Below the pieces are notes generated by a model. That model did no database searches. It was not told where the DNA came from and saw only the letters and a program-made list of their open reading frames with translations. A stretch of 64,000 nucleotides of DNA from Streptomyces neyagawaensis (GTDB lineage: Bacteria > Actinomycetota > Actinomycetes > Streptomycetales > Streptomycetaceae): the NCBI RefSeq assembly GCF_023516595.1, contig NZ_JAMGBG010000051.1, forward strand, positions 1 to 64,000. Reading direction: 5' to 3'. The stretch's first letter is position 1. Every line of letters begins with the position of its first letter. The translations under genes were made by a program, and so were the position numbers. This document shows, piece by piece, positions 43,091-50,968 of this stretch.

Positions 43091-43745
43091 AGTGGAACGG
43101 ATAGCCGGCCGCCTCCGCCGCAGCGGACTCCGCGTCGCCCGCGCGGATCGCGTCCACGAGCCGGGCGTGGTCCAGGTACGCCTCCGGCGTCAGCTTCGTG
43201 CCGACGTCGTCGCGCAGCCAGTCCCGCAGGACCTCGCCCAGGTCCGCGTAGACGGCCGTGACGACGTCGTTGTGGGACGCGGCCACGACCGCCAGGTGGA
43301 AGGTCGCGTCGGCCGACACGAAGGTCTCCGTGTCGCCGGAGGCCCATGCCTCCTCACGCCGGGCGAGGAGCGCGTCCAGCTGCTTCAGGTCCTTCTCGGT
43401 GCGCCGCTCGGCGGCCAGCTTCGCGGCGCTCGACTCGAGGGCGGAGCGCAGCTCGGCGATGTGCCGGGGGTCGGCGTCCGCGAAGCGGCGGTGCATGACC
43501 CCCGCCAGCTCGCTCGTCGCGACGACGAAGGTGCCTGAGCCCTGGCGGATGTCCAGCAGACCGTTGTGCGCGAGGGCGCGGACGGCCTCGCGGACCGTGT
43601 TCCGGGCGACGCCCAGCTGCTCGACCAGCTCGGGCTCGGTCGGGATGCGGGAGCCGACCGGCCACTCGCCCGAGGTGATCTGGTTCCGCAGCGCCGCGAT
43701 GACCTGCTCGGACAGCGCCGAACGGCGGGGATGACTCAAGGGCAT
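43080..43745 (-). CDS. GntR-family (FadR subfamily) transcriptional regulator
   Basis: 221 aa. Winged helix: ALSEQVIAALRNQITSGEWPVGSRIPTEPELVEQLGVARNTVREAVRALAHNGLLDIRQGSGTFV. The C-terminal FCD ligand domain has the metal-binding pattern EAWASGDTETFVSADATFHLAVVAASHN and HARLVDAIRAGDAESA, so a carboxylic-acid ligand is likely. It is divergent from the MFS gene; the shared 91-bp gap carries an AT-rich TATGAT repeat that probably is its operator. Confidence 0.92.
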   Translation of the reverse strand: MPLSHPRRSALSEQVIAALRNQITSGEWPVGSRIPTEPELVEQLGVARNTVREAVRALAHNGLLDIRQGSGTFVVATSELAGVMHRRFADADPRHIAELRSALESSAAKLAAERRTEKDLKQLDALLARREEAWASGDTETFVSADATFHLAVVAASHNDVVTAVYADLGEVLRDWLRDDVGTKLTPEAYLDHARLVDAIRAGDAESAAAEAAGYPFHCRP

Positions 43746-43798
43746 GGCACACCTTCGCACAGTCCGGGACGAAGGGCGTGGCCGCCCCGTCGCGAGGC

Positions 43799-43836
43799 TC
43801 GACAACCAATCATCCTATGATTCTATGATGTAAGGC
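43799..43836. promoter_or_regulatory. operator/promoter between GntR and MFS genes
   Basis: CTATGAT occurs twice in direct order (TATGAT at 43816-43821 and 43824-43829) within the AT-rich stretch 43805-43833, unusual in this GC background. The second TATGAT is a good -10 box seven bases before the MFS ATG (43837), so the MFS transcript may be leaderless. TCGACA at 43799 is a weak -35. The repeat likely binds the divergent GntR protein. Confidence 0.5.
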
Positions 43837-45348
43837 ATGGCGAGCGAGGAAACCCTGAGGACGATGTCCGTGTCCCACCGTGTACCCGACCGGATCGAGT
43901 CGCCCGGCGCACGGCGGCGACCGGGCACGCGCGCGTGGACGACCCGGCTGATGATCCTGGGCATCGTCCTGACCGCCCTCAACCTCCGGCCCGCCATCAC
44001 CAGCCTCGGCGCCCTCCTGGAAGAGGTGCGCGACGGACTCGGCATGAGCGGCAGCGTCGCCGGACTCCTCACCTCCGTACCGCCCCTCTGCTTCGCCGTG
44101 TTCGGGAGCCTCGCCCCACGGCTGGCCCGCCGCTTCGGTCCCGCCGCCGTGGTGTGCGCCGGCATGGCCGCGATCGCCACCGGGCTGGCCGTCCGGCCCT
44201 ACACCGGCACCACCGCCGGATTCGTGGCCGCGAGCGCCCTCGCCCTGATGGGCATCGCCGTCAGCAACGTCCTCATGCCGGTCATCGTCAAGAGCTGGTT
44301 CCCCGACCGGGTGGGCTCCATGACCGGCCTGTACTCCATGGCCCTCGCCCTCGGCACCTCCGCCGCGGCGGCCGTCACCGTCCCCCTGACCGAGGCGCTC
44401 GGCGGCACCTGGCAGACCGGCCTCACCGCCTGGGCGACCCTCGCGGCGGTGGCGGTACTGCCGTGGCTGCCGTTCGTACGGACCGGGGGCGCGCGGGGCA
44501 CGGGGCGTGCGGCCGAGGGTGCCGGCGGGGACGCGGCGGTCGGCTCAGGGCTCGCGCGTGGGGACGGGGGTGTCGGCTCGGGGTCCGCGCGTGGGGACGG
44601 GGGTGTCGGCTCGGGGTCCGCGCGTCGGGACGCGGCCGTCGGATCACGGTCCGCGCGTCAGGACGCGGTGGCCGGAACAGGCTCCGTGCGCCGGGAGGCA
44701 CCCGGGGCCGTGGGCCGGGGCGGTTCGGCTTCCGGGCCGGAGGACGGCGCCGCGCCGCGTATCGCCCGCAGCCGTACCGCCTGGGCGCTCGCCGTGTTCT
44801 TCGGGCTCCAGGCGACCGCCGCCTACATCACGATGGGCTGGATGCCGCAGATCTTCCGGGACGCCGGGGTCCCCGCGGACACGGCCGGTGTACTGCTCGC
44901 CGTGACGATGGTGATGGGCGTACCGCTGGCCTTCGTGATTCCCCGGCTGGCCACCCGGCTGCCCCACCAGGGGCCCATCGCGGTCGCCCTCGGCCTCTGC
45001 GGGCTCCTCTCGTACGCCGGTCTGTACCTCGCCCCGGCCGGCGGCGCCTGGGTGTGGGCGCTGCTGCTCGGCGTCTCCAACTGCTCCTTCCCCCTGGCGC
45101 TCACCCTGGTCGGCATGCGGGCCCGGACCGGAGAGGGCGTCGCCAAGCTGTCCGCGTTCGCGCAGAGCACGGGCTACCTGATCTCGATCCCCGGCCCGCT
45201 CCTCGTCGGCGTCCTCTACCAGCACAGCGGCGGCTGGGGCCTGCCCCTGGCCCTCATGGCGGCCCTGATGGTCCCGCAGATCGCGGTCGGCGCCCTGGCG
45301 GGCCGCGACCGCATGATCGAGGACGAGACGACCGCGACGGCCGGGTAG
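43837..45348 (+). CDS. MFS transporter, CynX/NimT family
   Basis: 503 aa with 12 membrane helices. Family marks include LILGIVLTALNLRPAITSLGALLEEVRDGLGMSGSVAGLLTSVPPLCFAVFG and VLMPVIVKSWFPDRVGSMTGLYSMALALGTSAAA. The central cytoplasmic loop is expanded by about five 11-residue GSGSARGDGGV-type repeats (about 44541-44700). CynX-type members export or import anions, cyanate and similar solutes; the GntR neighbour suggests an organic acid. Possibly leaderless translation from 43837. Confidence 0.88.
   Translation: MASEETLRTMSVSHRVPDRIESPGARRRPGTRAWTTRLMILGIVLTALNLRPAITSLGALLEEVRDGLGMSGSVAGLLTSVPPLCFAVFGSLAPRLARRFGPAAVVCAGMAAIATGLAVRPYTGTTAGFVAASALALMGIAVSNVLMPVIVKSWFPDRVGSMTGLYSMALALGTSAAAAVTVPLTEALGGTWQTGLTAWATLAAVAVLPWLPFVRTGGARGTGRAAEGAGGDAAVGSGLARGDGGVGSGSARGDGGVGSGSARRDAAVGSRSARQDAVAGTGSVRREAPGAVGRGGSASGPEDGAAPRIARSRTAWALAVFFGLQATAAYITMGWMPQIFRDAGVPADTAGVLLAVTMVMGVPLAFVIPRLATRLPHQGPIAVALGLCGLLSYAGLYLAPAGGAWVWALLLGVSNCSFPLALTLVGMRARTGEGVAKLSAFAQSTGYLISIPGPLLVGVLYQHSGGWGLPLALMAALMVPQIAVGALAGRDRMIEDETTATAG
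44541..44700 (+). repeat. 33-bp tandem repeats in MFS loop
   Basis: Units start at 44541, 44574, 44607 and 44640, an exact 33-bp period (11 codons), beginning CGGCTC or CGGATC. A degraded fifth follows. They lengthen the cytoplasmic loop without frameshift and are probably polymorphic. Confidence 0.85.
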
Positions 45349-45411
45349 CGGGGAGGGAGTCCAGGCCCACCCCGTGAGCAGCGCGGAGCGGCGTGGTGCG
45401 AGACTGGGCGC

Positions 45412-45528
45412 ATGCCCGTGCTCGACCCGAATCCCCAGAACGGCCAGAAGAAGATGCTCGTGGTCTTCGGCTCGTTCCTCGCCATCTTCATCGTCATCGG
45501 CATCATCGCGGCGATCGCCTCCCCGTGA
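45412..45528 (+). CDS. SGM_5486-family small membrane protein
   Basis: 38 aa: starts MPVLDPNPQNGQKKMLVVFG, then a single hydrophobic helix (SFLAIFIVIGIIAAIASP). I recognise the pattern as the small peptide found beside MFS transporters in Streptomyces, called SGM_5486 family transporter-associated protein. It follows the MFS gene by 63 bp on the same strand, consistent with an accessory role. No strong ribosome site was seen. Confidence 0.75.
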   Translation: MPVLDPNPQNGQKKMLVVFGSFLAIFIVIGIIAAIASP

Positions 45529-45601
45529 CCCCCGGGCGCGCGTCCCCGCGCAGCCCGCGGCACGCCCACCCGTGAATGTCACCGCGCCCCATCCCCATGG
45601 T

Positions 45602-45652
45602 GGGGTTAACCCCCCATCCCCTAGGGGGTGAGTCTCAGGGTGAAGTGGGTGG
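45602..45652. promoter_or_regulatory. palindromic region before small membrane protein
   Basis: GGGGTTAACCCC (45602-45613) and CCCCTAGGGG (45618-45627) are perfect palindromes side by side, followed by three GGGTGA/GGGTGG units at 45626, 45638 and 45647. The CCCC-TA-GGGG core resembles operators of CsoR/CstR-type metal or sulfide repressors. This is inference from shape only. Confidence 0.45.
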
Positions 45653-45767
45653 ATCACCGGATAGGCCGTGCCGCCCGGATTCCGTAGCTTCGAAGTGTGG
45701 CCGCGGGGGACTCGCGAGGACCCTACGGAGGAGCGGCCACCGACGACGCGAAGACCTCGGAGGCGGC

Positions 45768-45992
45768 ATGTCGGCCCGTACGCACACGCGACCCCACCCG
45801 GCGGCCCCGGCACCCGCGGGCGGCATGGACATCCGCCTTCCCTGGTGGGCCCTCGCCCTGCCCGCCCTCGGCTTCGTCACCCTCCTGCTGCTGATCCTCA
45901 ACCCCGCGGACGCCCACGCCGCGAGCGGCGAGCCCCTGGTCGCCCATGTCTTCGAGCGCATACAGGGGCTCCTGACGGCCCTCGTCCCGTGA
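45768..45992 (+). CDS. small membrane protein of unknown function
   Basis: 74 aa. ATG 45768 has GGAGG five bases before. After an 18-residue polar leader (SARTHTRPHPAAPAPAGG) is one helix LPWWALALPALGFVTLLLLILNP, then ADAHAASGEPLVAHVFERIQGLLTALVP, which may be an amphipathic outside segment. No family recognised. It lies 97 bp before the SixA gene. The palindromes upstream suggest regulated expression. Confidence 0.65.
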   Translation: MSARTHTRPHPAAPAPAGGMDIRLPWWALALPALGFVTLLLLILNPADAHAASGEPLVAHVFERIQGLLTALVP

Positions 45993-46089
45993 CGCTCGGC
46001 CGAGCCCACGGCGGCACGTACACAGGTCGCGGATATCCGCACTTCAACTCCCTGCGCCCCGTGGCCTGTTTCGTGCGAAGCTGGGACCC

Positions 46090-46608
46090 ATGAGCGTCGC
46101 AGAACCCCGCAGGATTGTCCTCTTCCGGCATGCGAAAGCCGACTGGCCACAGGTGTCCGACCATGAGCGGCCCCTCGCCGACCGGGGCCGAATGGACGCC
46201 GCCGTCGCCGGACGCAAGCTCGCCGACAGTGGCATCTCCTTCGACCTTGCCCTCTGCTCCACCGCCGTCCGGACCCGCGAGACCTGGAAGCTGGCCGTCC
46301 ACGAGCTGCCCGAGCGACCGAAAACCGTCTACGAGGAGCGGATCTACGAGGCCTCTCCCGGCGACCTGATCGCCCTGCTCAACGAGACCCCGGACGACGC
46401 GCAGACCGTCCTCCTGGTCGGCCACAACCCCGGCGTCCACGCGCTCGCCGAGATCCTCGCGGGCAAGGCCGAGGGCGACGCCCGCGAGCGCATGAGCCGT
46501 CGGGACTTCCCGGCTGCCGCCTACGCCGTCATCACCTTCGAGGGTTCCTGGAAGAGTCTGGAGCCGGGCGTCGGCACCCTCGTCGACTACTGGGCCCCCA
46601 CGGAGTAA
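46090..46608 (+). CDS. SixA-type phosphohistidine phosphatase family protein
   Basis: 172 aa histidine phosphatase. The RHG-like site is FRHAKADWPQVSDHERPLADRG (His nucleophile in RHA); the second His is LLVGHNPGVHALAEIL. Family members dephosphorylate histidine phosphates in phosphorelays or act on small phosphate esters. The RHAKAD motif is the SixA form. A 24-bp perfect terminator lies beyond at 46688. Confidence 0.9.
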   Translation: MSVAEPRRIVLFRHAKADWPQVSDHERPLADRGRMDAAVAGRKLADSGISFDLALCSTAVRTRETWKLAVHELPERPKTVYEERIYEASPGDLIALLNETPDDAQTVLLVGHNPGVHALAEILAGKAEGDARERMSRRDFPAAAYAVITFEGSWKSLEPGVGTLVDYWAPTE

Positions 46609-46687
46609 CCGGCCCGGGCCACCCCGGCACCCGGGGCACCCCGGGCACGCCCCTGGACCCAGGCTCACGGCATACGGCTTACGGCTA

Positions 46688-46738
46688 CGGCACGACGAAG
46701 GCCCGGCAGCGCTGCGCTGCCGGGCCTTCGTCGTGCCG
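46688..46738. terminator. 24-bp perfect stem-loop between convergent genes
   Basis: CGGCACGACGAAGGCCCGGC plus AGCG (46688-46711) pairs perfectly with 46715-46738 around CTG. Such symmetric long stems between convergent genes stop transcription both ways. Confidence 0.85.
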
Positions 46739-46779
46739 TCACACGCCGTCCCGCGTCGCCAACCCGCCGTCGCCGACGC

Positions 46780-47991
46780 TCACTGCTCGTCGTGCGTGTC
46801 CGCCGCCTCGACCTCTTCCCGCGTGACGCCGAGGAGGTAGAGCACGGTGTCGAGGAACGGGAAGTTCACCGCGGTGTGCGCGGCCTCCCGTACGACCGGC
46901 TTGGCGTTGAAGGCGACGCCCAGACCGGCCGCGTTGAGCATGTCGAGGTCGTTCGCGCCGTCGCCGATCGCCACGGTCTGCGCCAGCGGCACCCCCGCCT
47001 CGGCGGCGAACCGGCGCAGCAGCCGGGCCTTGCCCGCGCGGTCCACGATCTCCCCGACGACCCTGCCGGTCAGCTTGCCGTCGACGATCTCCAAGGTGTT
47101 GGCCTGCGCGAAGTCCAGCCCCAGCCGGTCCTTCAGATCGTCCGTGACCTGGGTGAAGCCACCCGAGACGACACCGACCTGGAAACCGAGCCGCTTCAGC
47201 GTGCGGATCAGTGTGCGGGCCCCCGGCGTGAGCCGCACCTCGCTGCGCACCTTGTCCACCACCGAGGCGTCGAGCCCCTCCAGCAGGGCCACACGCGCGT
47301 GCAGCGACTGCTCGAAGTCCAGCTCGCCGCGCATCGCGGCGGCCGTCACCTCGGCGACCTCCTTCTCGCACCCGGCGTGCGCCGCGAAGAGCTCGATCAC
47401 CTCGTCCTGGATGAGCGTGGAGTCCACGTCCATGACCACCAGCCGCTGGGCCCGCCGGTGCAGCCCCGCCGCGACCACGGCCACATCCACGCCGAGCGCC
47501 ACCGACTCGGTCACCAGCGCCGTGCGCAGCCTCTCCGGCTCGGTGCCCGACACGGCGAACTCCACCGCCGTCACCGGGTACTTGGCGAGCCGGAAGATAC
47601 GGTCGATGTTGCCGCCGGTCGCGGTGATCCGCGCGGCGATCCGGGCCGTGGACTCGGCGGTCAGCGGGTGCCCCAGCACGGTGACGTGCGAGCGGCCGAG
47701 ACCGCGGGGCCGGTTGTCGCCCAGGCCGGAGATGATCTCCGCCTGCATCTTCATGGACTCCGCCCAGCCGTGGACGGTGGCCCGCAGATCGCCCTCCTGA
47801 CCGGCCGGAGGCACGGTCACCAGGGCGCACAGCACGATCCGGCCACGGGTGACGACCTGCTCGATGTCGACCACGTCGACGGAGTACGCGGCAAGGGTGT
47901 CGAACAGCCCGGCGGTGATGCCCGGCCTGTCCTTGCCGAAGATCTTGACGAGGAGAGTGGGGACGTCAGAGGAGGTCTGCGAAGCGCTCAT
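46780..47991 (-). CDS. serB: phosphoserine phosphatase SerB
   Basis: 403 aa. N-terminal tandem ACT-like domains (about 1-180: VKIFGKDRPGITAGLFDTLAAYSVDVVDIEQVVTRGRIVLCALV and TVLGHPLTAESTARIAARIT). The HAD domain follows with VMDVDSTLIQDEVIELFA (Asp nucleophile), GVVSGGFTQV and AIGDGANDLDMLNAAGLG. It makes serine from phosphoserine; ACT domains suggest amino-acid feedback. The upstream 48.0-48.6 kb is an odd repeat array. Confidence 0.93.
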   Translation of the reverse strand: MSASQTSSDVPTLLVKIFGKDRPGITAGLFDTLAAYSVDVVDIEQVVTRGRIVLCALVTVPPAGQEGDLRATVHGWAESMKMQAEIISGLGDNRPRGLGRSHVTVLGHPLTAESTARIAARITATGGNIDRIFRLAKYPVTAVEFAVSGTEPERLRTALVTESVALGVDVAVVAAGLHRRAQRLVVMDVDSTLIQDEVIELFAAHAGCEKEVAEVTAAAMRGELDFEQSLHARVALLEGLDASVVDKVRSEVRLTPGARTLIRTLKRLGFQVGVVSGGFTQVTDDLKDRLGLDFAQANTLEIVDGKLTGRVVGEIVDRAGKARLLRRFAAEAGVPLAQTVAIGDGANDLDMLNAAGLGVAFNAKPVVREAAHTAVNFPFLDTVLYLLGVTREEVEAADTHDEQ

Positions 47992-48147
47992 GATGGTCCA
48001 ACCGTATCCGGCACCCCGCGCCCCGCGCCCCAGAGGTCCGCCCAGCGGACGGAGAACTCTGGGTTACCAATGACTGAAAGGGACCCGGATCGTGTACGAA
48101 GCGCCGGGGCGACACCGGAATGCCCCGTTCCACCGGCGCGGACCCCC
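47992..48147. other. upstream region of serB
   Basis: This 156-bp stretch lies between serB and the repeat array and must hold the serB promoter unless it is transcribed through the array. No clear -10 box was seen on the minus strand. Confidence 0.3.
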
Positions 48148-48579
48148 TCCGCGCAGAGCTTCTCGACGAGCCTGCGGCTCTGCCCCGGCGCCCTCCGCGT
48201 CGAGCCCCTCAATGACCTTGCGGCCCTGACCCGGGCGTTCTCCGCGCAGAGCTTCTCGACGAGCCTGCGGCTCTGCCCCGGCGCCGTCCGCGTCGAGCCC
48301 CTCAATGACCTTGTGGCCCTGGCCCCGGTGTTCTCCGCGCGGGGCTTCTCGACGAGCCTGCGGCCCTGCTCCGGCGCCCTCCGTGCCGAGCTTCTCGACG
48401 AGCCTGCGGCTCTGGCCCCGGCGCCCTCCGTGCCGAGCCCCTCAATGACCTTGTGGCCCTGCCCCCGGCGTTCTCCGCGCAGAGCCTCTCGACGAACTTA
48501 CGGCCGTGCCCCGGCGCCCTCCGCGCAGGGCTCCTCGACGAGCGCGGCTCTGCCCCCGGCGGCCTCCGGACCGAGCCCC
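48148..48579. repeat. array of ~9-10 degenerate 46/47-bp tandem units
   Basis: Units start at 48148, 48194, 48241, 48287, 48334, 48380, 48427, 48474, 48520 and 48565. Type A units begin TCCGCGCAGAGCTTCTCGAC and end GGCTCTGCCCCGGCGCCC-like; type B begin TCCGCGTCGAGCCCCTCAAT and end with CCGGGCGTTC-like. A and B mostly alternate. Unit length is not a multiple of three and reading frames are broken, so it is not protein-coding as it stands. Within type A, GCAGAGC and GCTCTGC are inverted, so each can fold into a hairpin. It lies between the streptophobe stop and serB. Confidence 0.85.
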
Positions 48580-50739
48580 TCACCGGCCCCGCGGCCCGGC
48601 CCCCGGCGCCGGAGGGGGCGGTGGAGGTGGAGGCGGCGGCCCGTCGTCCGGTGGCGGCGGCGGAGCAGGCCACCGCCCGGCCCCCGAACCGCTACCCGAC
48701 CCCGACCCGCTACCGGCCCCTGCCCCTGACCCTGACCCCGCGCCCGACGGTGGCCGCCCTGCCCCCGTACCCGTAGCCGTACCCGTACCCGTGCCCGGCC
48801 GCTGCCCCGGCCGTCGAGGCGGCGGCGTGAACCGCCTCGCCACCGTGGGCGCGCCGTGCACATCGGGCGGCCGTCGCTCCTCGGGCCCCGGACCGCCGCT
48901 GCCCGTACCCCGGTCCGCCCCGCCCGCTCCTTGCCTGCTCCCCGCACCCCGGTTCTCCCCACCCCGCCCGGCAGCCCCTTGCTCCCCTTGCTCCCCCGCT
49001 GGACCCCGGTCTGCCCCTGCCGCTCCTCGCCCGCTCCCCGTCCCCCGGTTCTCCCCGCCCCGCCCGGTCACGCCCCGCCCGCTCCCACCAGGTCCCGACG
49101 CCTCCGAAGCCCCCCGCCCATCTCCTCGCCCCTCACCTAGGCCCCGTCGCCCCTCACCCTGCCCGGCCCCCAGCAGCCCCTCCGGCACCCGTAGATAGGG
49201 GTTGGTGTCCGGGTTCGGCGGCCGGTACGGCGTACCCGGCGTGTACGGGCCCGACGGGGAGACCAGCGAGGGGGAGGACCCGGCAGCCGGTGCCGCACAA
49301 AACGCACCGAGGGCCAGGGGAGCGGCCCGGCGCCCCGCCGCCCCCGTGGCGCACGCCAGCAGCGCCCCCGCGGCGCCCGCGCCCGCACCCCACGCCGCGC
49401 CCAGCACGAGGGCCGTCGCCGCCCGCCCGTGCAGCTCGATGCCCGCGTCGAACGCGTCGAAGCCGAGCACGGCCAGCGACGCGTCCACCGACACCTCCGT
49501 CAGCAGGACAAGGAGGGGGAGCGCCACCGCCGTCGCGATGCCCAGCCGAAGTGCGCAGAGCCCCGCGAACCCGAGCGCGCCCCCGCCCCGTGCACCCGCA
49601 CCATCCGCACCCCCTGCGGTCGGAGGAGACGCCTGCCCGGCGAAAGGCGTACGCACGGCGGTCAGTGCCCCCGCGTACAGCATCATCAGGGCGGCCGCCA
49701 CGCCCAACAGCCACACCCTGGAGTCCAGTTCGGCCAGGCGGCCAAGGGTGACGGGTTCGTGCGCGTCGACGCGCAGCAGCGCGTCGAGCGGGTCGGGCAG
49801 CAGGTTCGCGAGCGCTCCCGTGGCCCTGCCGTCCCAGGGGACGAACAGGCCGAGGGGGACGCCGAGCCAGACGCCGTTGGGCGCTCCGAGCAGGGCCGCG
49901 CCCGCGATCCGCCTCGGGTGGGGGTCCCCGGCCGCCGCGTACACCGCCGCCGCGAGCCCCGCCGCGACCGCCACCAGCAGTACGGTCACCACCGCGGACA
50001 CGGCGGGCCGTACCACCCGGTGCACGGCGTCCAGGCCCCGCGGCAGGGGGGTGCGGCGCGAGGCCAGCAGGGCGACCAGCAGCACCCCGAGGCACCACAG
50101 CAGGCCGCCCAGCACCGTGGGCGCCGCGTCGACGGTGAACCCCACCTGCGCGTCGGCGCCGGCGAGATCGCCGAGCCGGTCCGGGAGCAGGCCGCCGCCG
50201 ATGTCCCCGATGTCGCCGAGCCCGGGGATCTCGACGCCGCCGAGGTCACCGCCGCCGGGCAGCTCGTCGAGGCCGAGGTCGCCGCCGTCCAGGGTGATCA
50301 CGGCCTGGCCGGCGTAGGCCAGACCGCCCATCAGCGCCGCGAACAGGACGACCACCGCGCCCACGCGCGCGAGGAGTTCGGCCGCGGTGACGACAACTCC
50401 CGCGCCGCGCAACGAGCGCAGGAAGAACCAGGCCAGCAGGAGCGCCCCCACGAGGCCGACACCCAGTGGCGTGATCTCGATCGCGGTCGTGGCCTGGGCC
50501 CCTTCCAGGCCGAAGACGGACACATCTCCGGACGGGGTCACCGACCCACCCGCCCCGAGCGCCACGAGCGCCGCGGTCATGGGCCCGAGTTCGCCCGCGG
50601 AGTCGGCCTCCAGCAGATGCAGACCGAGTGCCGCCGTGCCCGCCATCCCGATCAACGACCAGCTCACGGCGGCGATCGCGGAGAACACGACGTCCCCCCA
50701 CCGCACGCTCCCGCTCTGGCCGGCACTCCGGTTGCTCAT
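48580..50739 (-). CDS. streptophobe family multi-pass membrane protein
   Basis: 719 aa from ATG 50739 (SNRSAGQSGSVRWGDVVFSAIAAVSWSLIGMAGTAALG, the family N-terminus). Residues 20-500 hold about ten helices with a Gly-Asp-rich extracytoplasmic segment near residue 185 (LDELPGGGDLGGVEIPGLGDIGDIGGG). From about 545 to the end is a disordered Gly/Arg/Glu tail with repeats GRGGENRG and GADRG, then GTGTGTATGTGAG and a polyproline run. The family is specific to Streptomyces and relatives, and no function is known. The tail DNA is repeat-rich and continuous with the array at 48148. Confidence 0.88.
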   Translation of the reverse strand: MSNRSAGQSGSVRWGDVVFSAIAAVSWSLIGMAGTAALGLHLLEADSAGELGPMTAALVALGAGGSVTPSGDVSVFGLEGAQATTAIEITPLGVGLVGALLLAWFFLRSLRGAGVVVTAAELLARVGAVVVLFAALMGGLAYAGQAVITLDGGDLGLDELPGGGDLGGVEIPGLGDIGDIGGGLLPDRLGDLAGADAQVGFTVDAAPTVLGGLLWCLGVLLVALLASRRTPLPRGLDAVHRVVRPAVSAVVTVLLVAVAAGLAAAVYAAAGDPHPRRIAGAALLGAPNGVWLGVPLGLFVPWDGRATGALANLLPDPLDALLRVDAHEPVTLGRLAELDSRVWLLGVAAALMMLYAGALTAVRTPFAGQASPPTAGGADGAGARGGGALGFAGLCALRLGIATAVALPLLVLLTEVSVDASLAVLGFDAFDAGIELHGRAATALVLGAAWGAGAGAAGALLACATGAAGRRAAPLALGAFCAAPAAGSSPSLVSPSGPYTPGTPYRPPNPDTNPYLRVPEGLLGAGQGEGRRGLGEGRGDGRGASEASGPGGSGRGVTGRGGENRGTGSGRGAAGADRGPAGEQGEQGAAGRGGENRGAGSRQGAGGADRGTGSGGPGPEERRPPDVHGAPTVARRFTPPPRRPGQRPGTGTGTATGTGAGRPPSGAGSGSGAGAGSGSGSGSGSGAGRWPAPPPPPDDGPPPPPPPPPPAPGAGPRGR

Positions 50740-50968
50740 GGTCGGACCCCCCGATCCGCATCGCGGCGTTGCACCGCTGATGTCCCCCTCGCGTGGGATT
50801 ACCACTCTCCGGCCCGGTTTCAACCCCGTCAACGGGACGGGGCGACACCCCCGTACGTTCTCTTCACAAGGCCCGACTTTCGGTCAAGGGGTCGAGCCTG
50901 AAATAGTTCCCCCCGATGTTCGACATCCCTAGACTCCCTGTGATGGGGGTAACTCGGGGGACAACTCA

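Noticed and set aside
45626..45652. PhoP box (11-bp direct repeats) in the GGGTGA cluster
   Set aside because: The repeats are spaced 12 and 9 bp, not 11, and the core does not match GTTCACC well.
47992..48305. Protein of 31-residue repeats in the array (minus strand frame)
   Set aside because: The frame is interrupted by stops and unit lengths of 46 and 47 shift it; composition resembles repeated DNA rather than a conserved protein.
48148..48579. CRISPR array
   Set aside because: Units are contiguous and degenerate with no unique spacers between identical repeats, unit length is 46/47 bp, and no cas genes are present.
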